This document shows positions 51,838-64,000 of a DNA stretch of 64,000 bases, piece after piece. Each line of letters opens with the position of its first letter. The first letter of the stretch is position 1. The notes under the pieces were generated by a model. The model did no database searches and was not told the origin of the DNA. It saw nothing but the letters and a program-made list of their open reading frames with translations. Position numbers and translations under genes: made by a program. The stretch is from Phoma sp. XZ068. Lineage: Eukaryota > Ascomycota > Dothideomycetes > Pleosporales > Didymellaceae. The DNA lies in NCBI GenBank assembly GCA_004835665.1, contig RBKR01000026.1:930001-994000 (forward strand), written 5' to 3'.

Positions 51838-52153
51838 TATATAGTACTTAGGAATATAACCCTTATAGTTTATATTTAACCTAATTAATATACTTTATTA
51901 TTAGAATCTCTACCTATATATTAAGATAGATAGATTAACTATCTATACTCCTTACTATAACCTAACTCTTAAGATAGATAGTCTACTCTATACTACTTAT
52001 TATTATCTATAGTTACTATAGTATTTTACTAAGTATCTATACTCTCTATAATCTACTATATATCTATTTATTCTAGAGAACTAACTCTAGAAGTATTTAT
52101 AAGCTTTGCTTAGGATATAACCTTAATATTTTAAATACTCTAAAATAAGTAAT
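51838..52153 (+). repeat. Partial LTR, subtype of the 61.5 kb LTR, RIP-damaged
   Basis: It corresponds to the 3' part of the LTR at 61547-62099 in the same orientation, base for base apart from C-to-T and G-to-A changes: for example agatagtctactctata here versus agatagtctactctgta there. It ends at aagtaat, abutting the 5' start of the next LTR at 52154 with no spacer. Confidence 0.7.
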
Positions 52154-52675
52154 TATTATAATCCTAGGGAATACTAAATAAAGGTTAATAATTATAGGCT
52201 AAGTATAGCATAGTTAAACTATATAGAAGAAAAGTATTATAAGTAAGCATAAATAACAAGTATTATTAGTTACTACTTAGGTAATAATATAAAGTTATAT
52301 ATTATAATTAGTCTTAGCGTAATTAGTATAATTAGTAATTAGTATAATTAATAATTAGTATAATTAGTAGCTATTATAATACTAAGCACTATATATATCT
52401 TCTTAGTATATAGTAATTAGGAATACTACCCTTATAGCATTATATTTAACTTTATTAATTAACTTTATTATTAGAACTTAACCCTAACTCTTAAGCTAGA
52501 TAGATTAACTATCTATACTACTTATTATTAACTCTATAGTTATTATAGTGTTTTACTAGGTATTTATACTAACTCCCTTCTATACTAGCACTTATTCTAG
52601 AGAACTAACCTTAGAAGTATTTATAAGCTTTACTTAGTTTATAACCTTAATATTTTAAATACCTCTAAGATAAGT
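52154..52675 (+). repeat. 5' LTR of the plus-strand Gypsy element, RIP-damaged
   Basis: Begins TATTATAATCC where the better-preserved copy at 61547 has TGTTACAATCC, exactly the C-to-T/G-to-A pattern of RIP. It continues in register with that copy for about 250 bp, then follows a second subtype of 3' half also seen at 58,720-58,985. About 520 bp, ending near taagta. Confidence 0.75.
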
Positions 52676-55600
52676 ACTACTTTAGAAACTAGAGTTACTC
52701 CTACTAGCTTATACTCTAATATTAATATAATAGAAGAAACTATTACTACTAATACTATTAATATTAAGTAACCTAATCTTTATAAGAGAGACTGTAGTAA
52801 GCTAGATAACTAGTTAATATAATAGGACCTATTCTTTATATTCTAAGGAGATAAGGTAGAGGCTAAGAAGAGAGTTACCTTAGTAGTAAGCTATATATAT
52901 AGAAAAGTATTTACTTAGATTAAACCTTTTATTTAACTTTATAGTAAGGATAATACTTCTAATAAAGTTAATATATAGATAGAAGACTTTAACACCTTTA
53001 AGGATAAGATCTACCTAATCTTTAGAGTCTTAAACAAACCTACTATTACTAGATAGAACATCTAATATATTTATTAAACTTAATCTACTACTAATTATAC
53101 TACTAAGTTCTAGTAACTTATAGCTAATATAGACTAGAATAATACTATATTAACTATAATATTTTATTAAGGACTTAAGCCTAAGGTAAAGAAAAAACTA
53201 ATATATACTAGTATAAGCATAGAAACCTTAGACAACCTTATTAATATAGTAATTAACCTTAATATTAAACTATATAAGCTCTAATAAGAGCTGTATAATA
53301 ATCTATATACTTAAGCTATAGGCTAGCTATCTTAACTATAATATAACTAATAGAATAACTATACTTATTATAGTAACTATAGAAATAACTACTAACCTAA
53401 TATAGGCTACTATATTTATAGTAATACTTAGAGTAGGTACTATAGACCTAAGGTAATAGACCTATCTAATATAAATAAGGAACTAATAACTATAAAACTA
53501 TAATAGAATAAAAAGAAGAGATATAATAATAATAAGGGTAATAAGGGTAATACCTATTATAACTATAGCAAACTAGGCTACTTTACTAGAGACTATTACT
53601 AGAATAAAGTGTTCTAATAGATTAATATATTAGCTAGTAGGCTAGATAGCAAGAATACTAGTAATAAATAAGAGATTCTTACTAATAGAATTAGACAACT
53701 TATAGAGGATCTAGAGTTAGAATATAATAAAGATATTAAACTAGAGGTTATATATAAACTAGCACCTAAGAGGTTATAGGTATATAAACACCCTTATAGC
53801 TATAAAACTATAATTATATAGATATTAAAGGAAGAATATCTTAAACTTCTAGAAGCTTCTAGTATAGCTATAATATTATACTATAGACCTAGAGTAACCT
53901 AGACACCTAACACTAAAGATAACACGCTATAACTACCTAGATAATACCTAGAGGATAATAAGGATTAGAACAAGTTAGCATGTTCTACTATAGTATAATA
54001 TAGAGCATAATATAATATATATTATTAAGAATATAAGTAATATAAAGCTAAGAAAGCTAATAATAAAGCCTACACTAAATTATATTAAGACCTAATTATT
54101 CCCTCTATTAAAGTAGATAATAATAAAGAAAATTAGTATAATAAGTTATATAAAGAATACTAATAATATTGTTAACTAAAAGTATATTAGAACTAGAATA
54201 ATAATTACCTAGAACCTAATTATAGCCTAGACCTAAGAAACCTATACTATAGAGCACTATTATAGATAGTATACTATTATAATAGTTACTAGATATATTA
54301 CTTAAAGAAGCTTAATTTAGGATAGTTTCTAAAGAGATATCTATATAAACTATAATAGGAAGATTATAAGGAGAACTACTATATACTACACCTAATAGAT
54401 AAATATAATAACTAATACTTTCCTAGCTAGAATAAGTCTAAGTGCAGATAATAAGGACTAGTAGTAAATAAGTAATACTTTAATTAGTATTAGTAGACCT
54501 GCTTTAATCTCTACTATAAGACCTATAAAGAAAAGAAGTAAAGTAATAGCTTTAGATAAGAGAATCCTTTTTTAGGGCAGCGCTAGTAGGCACTAGAGAT
54601 TAATCTATTAATAGTATTAAAAGTAATTACTAACTAATTAAGTTACTTATTAAGGTAAATAGAAGATAGATAAAGGTACTCTTAGACTCTAGAGTATAGT
54701 TTAATTATATCTCTTTAAGAGTAGTATAGCTAGCTAGACTATACTCTACCTAGAAGATAATACCTTACCTGCTTAGAGTAGCTAATAAAGAACTAATACC
54801 TAAGAAATCTAAGATTATATATAAGGTAACTATAGTACCTTTCTAGATCTATAGATACTATAAGGAAATAACTCTAGATACTTTTAAAATAGCTACTTAT
54901 AACATTATATTAAGACTTCTATAGTTAAGAAAGCACAATCTAGATATTAATTAGAAGAATTAATAGCTTTTACTAAGCTAATATAAGTATAGTACTACTA
55001 TATTATAGCCTATATAGTTTATAATATAACTAGTAGATAAGAAGGAGATTAATAATATCTCTTTAATATATAAGATATGCTAAGATAGAGTAGTTAACTA
55101 TATAGATATAGAATACTCTACTAGTTATAAAGTAATAGTTAAGAAGAAGAATAGTACACCTCCTAATATCCTAGATAAATATAAAAGTTATATAGAACTT
55201 TTCTATAATAAGAAGACTATAAAGGCATTACTATAGTATAAACTCTAGAATTGCAAGATTAAGCTCTAGGAAGGAAAGGAACTACCTTTTAGGCCTATAT
55301 ATAAAATATCTAAGAAGGAACTTAGTATACTTAAGGAATATATTAATAAGAACCTTAAGAAAGGATTTATATAAGAATTAGAATTACTAGCAGGATTCCT
55401 AGTCTTCTTTATACTAAAGAAAGATAGTAAATTATTAATATATATTAACTACTAGAAACTTAATAATATTATAATTAAAAATTAATACCTATTACTAAAT
55501 ATTAAGAAATTATAGAATTAGTTATCTAGAGTATAATACTTTACTACACTTAATCTATACAGAGCATATAACCTTATATATATAAAGGAAGGCAAAGAAT

Positions 55601-57990
55601 AGAAGACTATATTTAGAATATACTATAGTTATTATAAGTACTTAGTAATACTATTTAGACTTACTAATGCACTAGCTATATATTAGGCCCTTATTAATAA
55701 TATATTAAGAGTATACTTAGATATTATAGTAGTAGTATACCTTAATAATATCCTAGTATATTTAGTAACACTAGAAGAATATATTTACTATATTAGGGAA
55801 GTGTTAGAATACCTTAAAAAGGTAGATCTTTAACTTAAACCTAAGAAATATAAATAGTATAAAGAAGAAGTAGAATTCCTTAGCTATATTATAGGAAGAT
55901 ATAGAGTTAAGATAAGTAAAATAAAGATTTAGGTTATAAAGGATTAGCTAACTTCTACCTCCCTTAAGGGAATTTAGGAATTTCTAGAATTTATTAACTT
56001 TAACTAATACTTTATTAAGGACTATTTACTTAAGGCCTTACTGCTTATAAAGCTTATATAGAAGGATATACTATTTAAGTAGGAATAAGTATAAGAGGAT
56101 ACTTTCTAGTTGCTTAAATAGTCCTATATTAAGCTACCTATAATAATTATATTTAAGAGTAGAAAACTACTTTAAATTAAGATAGATGCCTTAGATTTAG
56201 TATTAGGAGCTTATACTATATAAGAATAAGATAGATAATAGCACCTAATTACCTACTACTCTAGAAAGTTCTTAGGACTAGAAGAATAATATAATATATA
56301 TAATAAAGAATTACTAGCTATTATATTAGCCTTAGAATATTAGAGAATCTATATAGAAAGCTACTTAGAACTTACTATCTATATAGATTATAAGAACTTA
56401 GTATACTTTACTACTACTAAGATACTTAACTAATAATAAGTACGCTAGTCTAAGCTTTTAGGATAGAATAAGTTTAAGATACTATATATACTAGGAAAAG
56501 ATAATAGCAGAGCTAACACACTTAGTAGATAATATAATCTAGCTAGAGAAAAAACTATTAACTAGTTTGCTATACTTAGAATTAATAAGGATAGGTTATT
56601 AGGACTATCTTAGTAGCTTAATAATATAATATAAGTTTAGTAGGAATAGTGTATACCTATAAAGGTACTAGAGAAATTAGAAAATAAAATTATAAGCTAT
56701 TATTATAATAACCTGCTTTACAGATACTCTAGTATAATATAAATAATAGAACTTATTAGACAACACTATAAGTTTAGCTATATAAAGGATAAGGTTACTA
56801 AGTTTATTAAGAACTATATTAATTACTAATAGAATAAATATAGTATATATATAAAGTATAAAGAGATATAAGTAATAGAGCTACTAACAGCACTATAGAT
56901 AAATATTATAATAGACTTTATTATATAACTACTAATCTCTAAGAACCTTATTATAGGATATACCTATAACTTAATCTTTATTATAGTAGATAGGTTTACT
57001 AAAGTAGTAAAAATAATACTATTTTAATATAGTTATACTATAAAGTAGCTTGCATAAGTGTTCCTAGATAGGATTATCTATTACTATAGTATACTAGAAT
57101 TAATTATTAGTAATAGAGATAAGCTCTTTATATTAAACTATTAGACTATACTTATAGTAGCTATTAGTACTAAGAAAAAGCTATTAACTATATATTATCT
57201 ATAAACAGATAGATAAATAGAAAGAATAAATTAGACTATAGAAATATACTTAAGGATATATAGTAACTAAGAGTAAGATAACTAGGTTTTACTATTACCT
57301 ATAGTATAGATTATATATAATAATAAATTATTAGAAGTAATAGGTATAACACTATTCTTTATAAATTATAGAAGATATCTAAATCTCTTTATAAGATCTC
57401 TTAATAGTAATATCTAAATAGATTTAGTAATAACTTTAGTATATAGACTAAAGGAAGTATACTAAAAATTACTTAAAAATATTAATAAAGCTTAATAACA
57501 AGCAATCTCTTATATTAATTAGAAAAGAAAAATAGCACCTTAGCTAAAAGAGGGGGATAAAGTCTATCTCCTTATAAAAAACTTATAAATAAGAAGACTA
57601 ATAAAAAAACTAGATTATATTAAGGTTAGACTATTTTTTATTTCTAGGCAAATTAGCCTTATAAACTATTAACTTAAACTACTATAGGATACTAGAATAT
57701 ACTCTATATTCTATATATTGCTATTAGAACTAGTAGACCCGAATATACTAATCTAGAAAGACTTCTACTACTAGGTTAAGAAAGAGACTAAGTAGGAAGT
57801 TAAAAAAATAATATAATATTAAAAGAAAGAATATAAGAATAAATACCTAGTTAAATAGTTAGGATACTTTAACTTAGAAAATATATAGGAACTATTAACA
57901 AACCTTATAAACTGCTACTAGCTATTATACTAGTATTAGTAGTATTAGAGTCTAAAGGTAGAAGATATATTGCCTAGTCTAGTGTAAGTA
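52676..57990 (+). mobile_element. Ty3/Gypsy LTR retrotransposon internal region, heavily RIP-mutated and non-coding
   Basis: Reading through the stops, the order gag, zinc knuckle, protease region, reverse transcriptase, RNase H, integrase is recognisable, which is the Ty3/Gypsy order. The knuckle at about 53,545-53,600 reads YYNYSKLGYFTRDY, where CxxC...H...C cysteines have become Tyr. The RT YxDD box at 55,738-55,749 reads YLNN. RNase H at about 56,170-56,430 retains LITYYSRKFL, NKELLAIILALEYQR and YIDYKNLVYF. The integrase zinc region is at 56,752-56,850, and its C-terminal part near 57,520-57,590 retains LKEGDKVYLL. Stop codons TAA/TAG are everywhere, and no frame of useful length remains. 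The 3' LTR is not cleanly visible. Autonomous transposition is impossible. Confidence 0.85.
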
Positions 57991-58715
57991 AGCTAGGTAT
58001 TAACCTATTCTTAAGTATAGTAATATTATTAAGTAATAACTCCTGTTGCTCTAGGTATTCTATATCCTTAATAAACTAAGTACTTATATTAAACTATTAC
58101 TATTTATAATACTTTAAGAATTTCTTTTATTTATATATCTAGTTTAATTTAGTATAAGTAGCCTATAAGGTAGCTATTGTAGCTTCCTTAGCTTTAGCAG
58201 CCTTATTTTCTATTTTTTCTAGATATAATATCTTGTTATTAATTTTAGAGAAGTTAGAAATAGGTAAATCTATAGGCTTATACTTCTTTATTCTATTATA
58301 TTTATAATTCCTATACTTCTTATATAATAAAGATATCTTATAAGGTAAGTTCTTCTTTATATAGTACTTATAGGCAACTATAGCAAGATATCTAATATTA
58401 TTAATTTAGGTTTCTATTATATATTAAGCTTAGGTACTTTAGGAAACTATTTACTAGTTTATAAGGAATAAACTATAAAGGAGGAGGATAGTATTATAAT
58501 CTTAGAGGAAGAGGTATAGTATAATAAAGTTATAGTTATAGATTAACAGTATAGGGCTAAGTAGACTATATAACGTCCTATAATTCTATAGAAACAAACT
58601 ATACTAAGAGTATAAGATAGTATAAGACACTATATATATATTCTATAGAAACTATAAACTACTTATAGAAACTATAGGACCTTCTATAGGACTTTATAGG
58701 ATATTATAAGAAATA
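57991..58715. other. RIP-like sequence between the inverted pol copies, possible fragment of another transposon
   Basis: About 700 bp that matches neither LTR nor pol. On the minus strand (about 58,450-58,100) the stop-ridden reading has a Lys-rich pattern with IDLPISNFSKINN and ENKAAKAKEATIA. This recalls the basic C-terminus of pogo/Fot1-type fungal transposases. The resemblance is weak. Around 58,560-58,700 an actatagaa-type word repeats several times. Confidence 0.35.
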
Positions 58716-58985
58716 TAGGACACTTCTTAGTATATAATAATTAGGAACACTACCCTTATAGCATTATATTTAACCTTATTAATTAACTTTATTATTAGAA
58801 CTTAACCTAACTCTTAAGCTAGACAGATTAACTATCTATACTATTTATTATTAACTCTATAGTTATTATAGTATTTTACTAGGTATCTATACTAACCCCT
58901 CCTATACTAGTACTTATCCTAGAGAACTAACCTTAGAAGTATTTATAAACTTTACTTAGTTTACAACCTTAATACTAATATAGTA
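58716..58985 (+). repeat. Truncated LTR, 3' part
   Basis: From cttagtatataataattagg to aaccttaatac this matches 52,405-52,650 in the same order and orientation with scattered transitions. The 5' part of the LTR is missing and the 3' end is broken after aaccttaatac, where inverted pol sequence begins. Confidence 0.7.
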
Positions 58986-58989
58986 CTTC

Positions 58990-61546
58990 CTAATTAGTCT
59001 TAAATTCCTTTAATAGCTGCTAGTAGTTTATAAGGTTTATAGAAGGTTTTTATATATTTTCTAAGTTAGAGTATCCTAACTACTTAACTAGATATTTATT
59101 CTTATATTCTTTCTTTTAGTGTTATATTATTTTCTTAACTTTCTACTTAGTCTCTTCCTTAACCTAGTAGTAGAAGTTCTTCTAGATTAGTATATTAGAG
59201 TTTGCTAGTTCTAGTAGTAATATATAGAATATAGAGTATATCTTAGTATTTTATAGTAGTTTAAGTTAGTAGTTTATAGGGCTAATTTACCTAGAAATAA
59301 AAAATAGTCTAACCTTAATATAATCTAGTTTTTTTATTAGTCTTTATATTTATAAGTTTTTTATAAGAAAATAGACTTTATCCCCTTCTTTTAGCTAAGG
59401 TACTGTTTTTCTTTTCTAATTAATATAAGAGATTGCTTGTTACTAAGCTTTATTAATATTTTTAAGTAATTTCTAATATACTTTCTTTAGTCTTTATACT
59501 AAGGTTATTACTAAATCTATTTAGATATTACTATTAAGAGATCTTATAAAGAGATTTAAGTATCTTCTATAGTTTATAAAGAATAGTATTATACCTGTTA
59601 CTTCTAATAATTTATTATTATATATAATTTATACTATAGGTAATAGTAAAACCTAGTTGTCTTGCTTCTAGTTGCTATATATTCTTAAGTATATTTCTAT
59701 AGTCTAATTTATTCTTTCTATTTATCTATCTATTTATAGATAATATATAGTTAATAGCTTTTTCTTAGTACTAATAGCTGCTATAAGTATAGTCTAATAG
59801 TTTAATATAAAGAGCTTATCTCTATTACTAATAATTAATTCTAGTATACTATAGTAATAGATAATCCTATCTAGAAATACTTATACAAGCTGCTCTGCAG
59901 TATAACTATATTAAAATAGTATTATTTCTACTACTTTAGTAAACCTATCTACTATAATAAAGATTAAGTTATAGGTATATCCTATAATAGGGTCCTTAGA
60001 GATTAGTAGTTATATAATAAAGTCTATTATAATATTTGTCTATAGTGCTGTAGGTAGCTCTATTACTTATATCTCTTTATATTTTATATAAGTACTATAC
60101 TTGTTTTATTAATAATTAATATAGTTCTTAATAAATTTAGTAACCTTGTCCTTTATATAGCTAAACTTATAGTGTTATCTAATAAGTTCTATTATTTATA
60201 TTATACTAGGGTGTCTATAAAGTAGATTATTATAGTATTATATAATAATTTCTATTTAAAGTTCCTCTAGTACTATTATAGGTATATATTATTCTTATTA
60301 AACTTATATTATATTATTAAGCTGCTAGAATAGTCCTAGTAATCTATCCTTATATATCTATAGAATAGTATATTCTTTAATTGTTTTTTCTCCTATAAGA
60401 TTATATTATTAACTTAGTATATTAGCTCTTATATTATTCTTTTCTAGAGTATATATTATCTTAAACTTATATTACCTTAGTAATTCTAACTATTATACCT
60501 ATTAGCTGTTAAGCTTCTTAGTTATAGTAAAGTATACTAGGTTCTTATAGTCTATAAAGATAGTAAGTTCTAAGCAGCTCTCTATATAGATTTACTAGTA
60601 TTTTAGTATATCTATAATTACTATTAGTTTCTTATTATAAATATTATACTATTCTTCTAGTCTAGAAAACTTTCTTAAGTAATAAGTAATTAGGTACTAT
60701 TTACTATTATATTCCTGTAATATACACACTCCTAATACTAGTCCTAAGGTATTAGTTTTAATTTATAGTAGTTTATTACTTCTAAATATAACTAATATTA
60801 GTAGCTTAATATATACTTACTTAAGTAATTAGAATACATCTTCCTATTCCTACTTCTAATAAAATAGTATATCTTTCTATATAAGCTTTATAAGTAGCAG
60901 AGCTTTCTTAGAGTAGTTCTTAATAAAGTATTAGTTAAAGTTAATAAACCTAAGAAATTCTTAAATTTCTTTAACTATTATTAGGGTTAGCTAGTCTTTA
61001 ATAACTTATATTTTTTTCTTACTTATCTTAACTCTATATCCTTCTATAATATAGCTAAGAAATTCTACTTCTTCCTTATACTATTTATACTTCTTTAGTT
61101 TAAGTTAGAGGTCTACTTGTCCTAAGTAGTTAAGAACTTCTTTTATATATATAATATATTCTTTTAGTATCTTTAAGTATACTAAGATATTATTAAGGTA
61201 GGCTACTACTATCCTGTCTAAGTATACTCTTAGCATATTATTAACTAATTCTTAATATATAGCTAGTATATTAGTTAGCCTAAATAGTATAACTATATAC
61301 TTATAAAGACTATAATAGGTCCTAAATACTATCTTCTATTCCTCTTCTTCCTTTATATATATAAGGCTATATACTCCTTATAGGTCTAGTATAGTAAAGT
61401 ATTATACTCTAGCTAAGTAATCTTATAACTTAGATATATTTAGTAATAAGTACCTATTCTTAATAGTAATATTACTAAGTTTCTAATAGTTAATATATAG
61501 TTAGTTACTACTATCCTTTTTTAGTATAAAGAGAATAGAGTATTCT
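58990..61546 (-). mobile_element. Inverted, truncated Gypsy pol copy (integrase to reverse transcriptase), RIP-mutated
   Basis: The reverse complement aligns by eye with 55,400-57,920 of the plus-strand element: the integrase C-terminal block (LKEGDKVYF) at about 59,400-59,370, then RNase H near 60,500-60,950 and RT near 61,000-61,540. Its YxDD box (about 61,198-61,187) is also YLNN. The copy stops inside RT at 61,546, where a new LTR begins with TGTTACAATCC, so the next element was inserted into it. No open frame survives. Confidence 0.8.
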
Positions 61547-62099
61547 TGTTACAATCCTAGAGAACACTAAACAAAGGTTAATAATTATAGGCTAAGTGCA
61601 GCACAGTTAAACTATACAGGAGAAGGTATTACAAGTAAGCATAAATAATAAGTATTATTAGTTACTACTTAGGTAATAACATAAAGTTATGTGTTGTAAT
61701 TAGTCTTGGCGCAATTAGTATAATTAGTAATTAGTGTAATTAATAGCTATTATAATACTAAGCACTATATATATCTCCTTAGTATATAGTAACTAGGAAC
61801 ACTACCCTTATAGTATTGTGTTTAACCTAATTAATATACTTTATTATTAGAATCTCTACCTACACGTTAAGACAGACAGATTAACTATCTATACTCCTTA
61901 CTATAACCTAACTTTTAAGATAGATAGTCTACTCTGTACTACTTATTATTACCTATAGTTACTATAGTGTTTTACTAAGCATCTATACCCTCTACAATCT
62001 ACTATATATCTGTTTATCCTAGAGAACTAACCTTAGAAGTATTTATAAGCTTTACTTAGGATATAACCTTAATATTTTAAACACCTTAAAAATAAGTAA
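61547..62099 (+). repeat. 5' LTR of a younger Gypsy element, nearly intact
   Basis: Starts TGTTACAATCCTAG and ends near aataagtaat, about 550 bp. Compared with 52,154-52,675 and 51,838-52,153 it retains many C and G bases (gtgcagcacagttaaac versus gtatagcatagttaaac), so it has suffered less RIP. Confidence 0.8.
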
Positions 62100-64000
62100 T
62101 ATATTAGAAGATTACGTTGTTAATAGCACCTCTGCTATAACTAATATAGGACTAGTAAGTTATAGACTTAAGGTTGCTAAACTAGACCTTTACTATAGAG
62201 ATTAATCTAAGCTTAAGGACTAGCTGCTCTAGTTTAACCTGTTCTTTACCTTTTAAGGTATAACTATTAATAAGAATTAGAAGGTTAAACTAGTAGCTTC
62301 CTATATGCAAGGCAATGTATTTAAATAGATTAAACCCTTTATGCAGAACAAGATAATTAATACTATAACTATTAAAGATAATATATAGCTTAATAATTTT
62401 AGATACTTTAAAGATAAGATCTAACAAATCTTTAGAGTCTCTAACACACTAGTTATTGCTAGATGTAGCATATAGCGCATTTATTAGACTACATTAGCTA
62501 CTAACTACACTGCAGAATTCTAGGCTTTAGCCTATAACACAGACTAGGACAATACTGCACTAATAATAATGTTTTAACAAGGACTAAAGCTTAAGGTTAA
62601 GGAGGAACTTATATGCACTAGTGCAAAGATTAATACTCTTAATAACCTTACTAGCAAAGCTATTAATATTAATATTTAACTCTATAAACTTTAACAAGAA
62701 TTACGTAATAACCTATATATTTAAGTTATAACTTAGTTACCTTAACTACTACGCAACTAATAGCGTAGTAATACCTACTGCAGAGGCTGTAGAAATAGTT
62801 ATTACCCTAATACTAGACATAGAATCTATAGCAATACCTAGAGCAGATACTATAAACCTAAGGTAATAGACTTGTCTAATATCTATAAAGGACCTACTAC
62901 TACGCTATATTAGAATAAAAAGAATAAAGGATATAATAATAGGAACAAGAGTAGGAACTGCTATAATTGCAGCAAGCTAGAACATTTTACTAAGAACTAT
63001 TATTTAAAGAATAAGGTCTTCTAATAGATTAATATTATTACCTGTGCCTTATATAATAAGGATATAGATGCTAGTAAATAGGAAATTCTTACTAAAGAAA
63101 TTAGACAACTTCTTATAGACTCTAAGCTAGAATATATACGCAAGACTATACCTAGAATCCTAGAAATCTATGCTAGACCTAAGATACTATATTATAAATC
63201 TTGCGCTACGCAGACTTTAGATTCTAAGGATAAGCTAATAACACAGGAGTATAATAAGAATATTAGGCAAGGTAATAATAAATTACGCAATACTATCTAT
63301 AGACAACTTACCCTAGAACTACTTAAAGAATACTTGTAATATAATAGTAAGGAGCACCCTACACTCTTATAAGCTATATAGAAAATAGAAGCTAAGTGTG
63401 CATAAGCCTACCTCTTATATAACCTTAATACCTTAGGCTAATTTAAGCAATAACTAATAAACAGTACACTACAGAATAAAGATTAGGCTAAAGAAATGTT
63501 CTAGAAATAGGCAGAACAAAACTATGTAATAGTAGCTAAGCTTAAATGCTAGAATTGCGACCTACTATAAAAAGATAAACTAGACTTTACTTAACTAGCA
63601 ATTGCCCTATAAACACAAACTGCTGTACTATATAAAATTAACAAACAGAATCTGTTCTATTATAAAACGTTATAGAAGTAATGCCTGCACAATAGGTGCA
63701 AGGAACATTATAATAAGAAAGTTAGATACTAAATATTCCCTGTTAACACACAATAATGTAAGAAGAAATAGTATTAGTGTATACAAGTATAATGCTTAGA
63801 TTACTTATTTAACAAGTATATACAATTGTACTTTCTAGGGTATGCACGCCCTAAAGATATTCTAGATATATAGATAATTATTAACAAAGCCTGCAAAGAA
63901 TATTAGTAGTAGCTATATATAAATAAGAAATGCACATGCTATACTAGTAAGAAGAAAGTCTATAGATTTAGACTAGAGTAGTATTTTTTAGGCCTATGCT
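62100..64000 (+). mobile_element. Younger Gypsy element, gag region, partial at the window end
   Basis: It follows the LTR at 61547 directly. Gag-like sequence runs through stops. A zinc knuckle near 62,958-63,000 reads CYNCSKLEHFTKNY, keeping the first two Cys and the His but with the last Cys changed to Tyr. Further stops follow to the window end. A 65-codon open frame at 63,602-63,799 is chance. Base composition is visibly less A/T-extreme than in the 52.7-61.5 kb copies. The pol region and 3' LTR lie beyond the window. Confidence 0.75.

Noticed and set aside
63602..63799. 65-codon plus-strand frame in the repeat block
   Set aside because: Lies in degraded retroelement sequence and matches no retroelement domain; chance opening.
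50719..64000. A/T-rich block as mitochondrial or centromeric DNA
   Set aside because: Traceable Gypsy gag/pol domains and repeated LTRs with transition-only differences explain it as RIP-mutated retroelements; no mitochondrial genes are seen.
1..64000. CRISPR array, prophage or bacterial operon signals
   Set aside because: No regularly spaced repeats or ribosome-binding-site patterns; spliced fungal genes dominate.

Overview
The window reads as nuclear DNA of a filamentous ascomycete (Pezizomycotina; a Pleosporales/Dothideomycete origin is my guess from gene style only). The reasons are short 45-65 bp introns with GT...AG ends and CTNAC-type branch sites, several Zn(II)2Cys6 regulators, and a 13 kb A/T-saturated block of Ty3/Gypsy retrotransposons carrying the C-to-T/G-to-A damage expected from repeat-induced point mutation (RIP). 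No tRNA, rRNA, CRISPR array or prokaryotic signal was recognised.

Layout. 1-29.5 kb is an accessory-like stretch of sparse genes that I cannot assign to named families: small membrane proteins, long Ser/Pro-rich disordered proteins and coiled-coil proteins, separated by long spacers. It also holds damaged genes: a frameshifted RNA polymerase I subunit RPA12 copy (25.3-25.7 kb) and a coiled-coil gene split by a +1 shift (28.9-29.5 kb). 30-37 kb holds an intact four-exon epoxide hydrolase, a regulator that combines two C2H2-type fingers with a Zn2Cys6 cluster, and, divergent from it, a RAD30/DNA polymerase eta pseudogene with one nonsense codon of RIP type and one frameshift.

38.5-50.7 kb is the best candidate for a functional system. 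It contains a PRISE-like short-chain reductase, an AtuA/DUF1446 protein divergent from a Zn2Cys6 regulator, a second convergent Zn2Cys6 regulator, a PF04199 cyclase/hydrolase, and a divergent MFS permease of the Dal5/anion:cation symporter type. All have intact reading frames after splicing and three have well-placed TATA boxes. Uptake by the permease, then reduction and hydrolysis/cleavage under two local regulators, suggests a catabolic cluster for an isoprenoid-like or unsaturated carboxylic compound. The substrate is inference.

50.72-64.0 kb changes abruptly, within about 10 bp of the permease stop codon, to A/T-rich, TpA-rich sequence without credible open frames. Gag, zinc knuckle, reverse transcriptase, RNase H and integrase can still be traced in a plus-strand Gypsy element (52.7-58.0 kb). 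A second pol copy lies inverted (59.0-61.5 kb), and a third, younger element with its own LTR (61.5 kb to the window end) is inserted into it. At least five LTR copies are visible. RIP has changed the reverse-transcriptase YxDD box to YLNN in both pol copies, so the block is dead; it may act as a heterochromatic border of the cluster.
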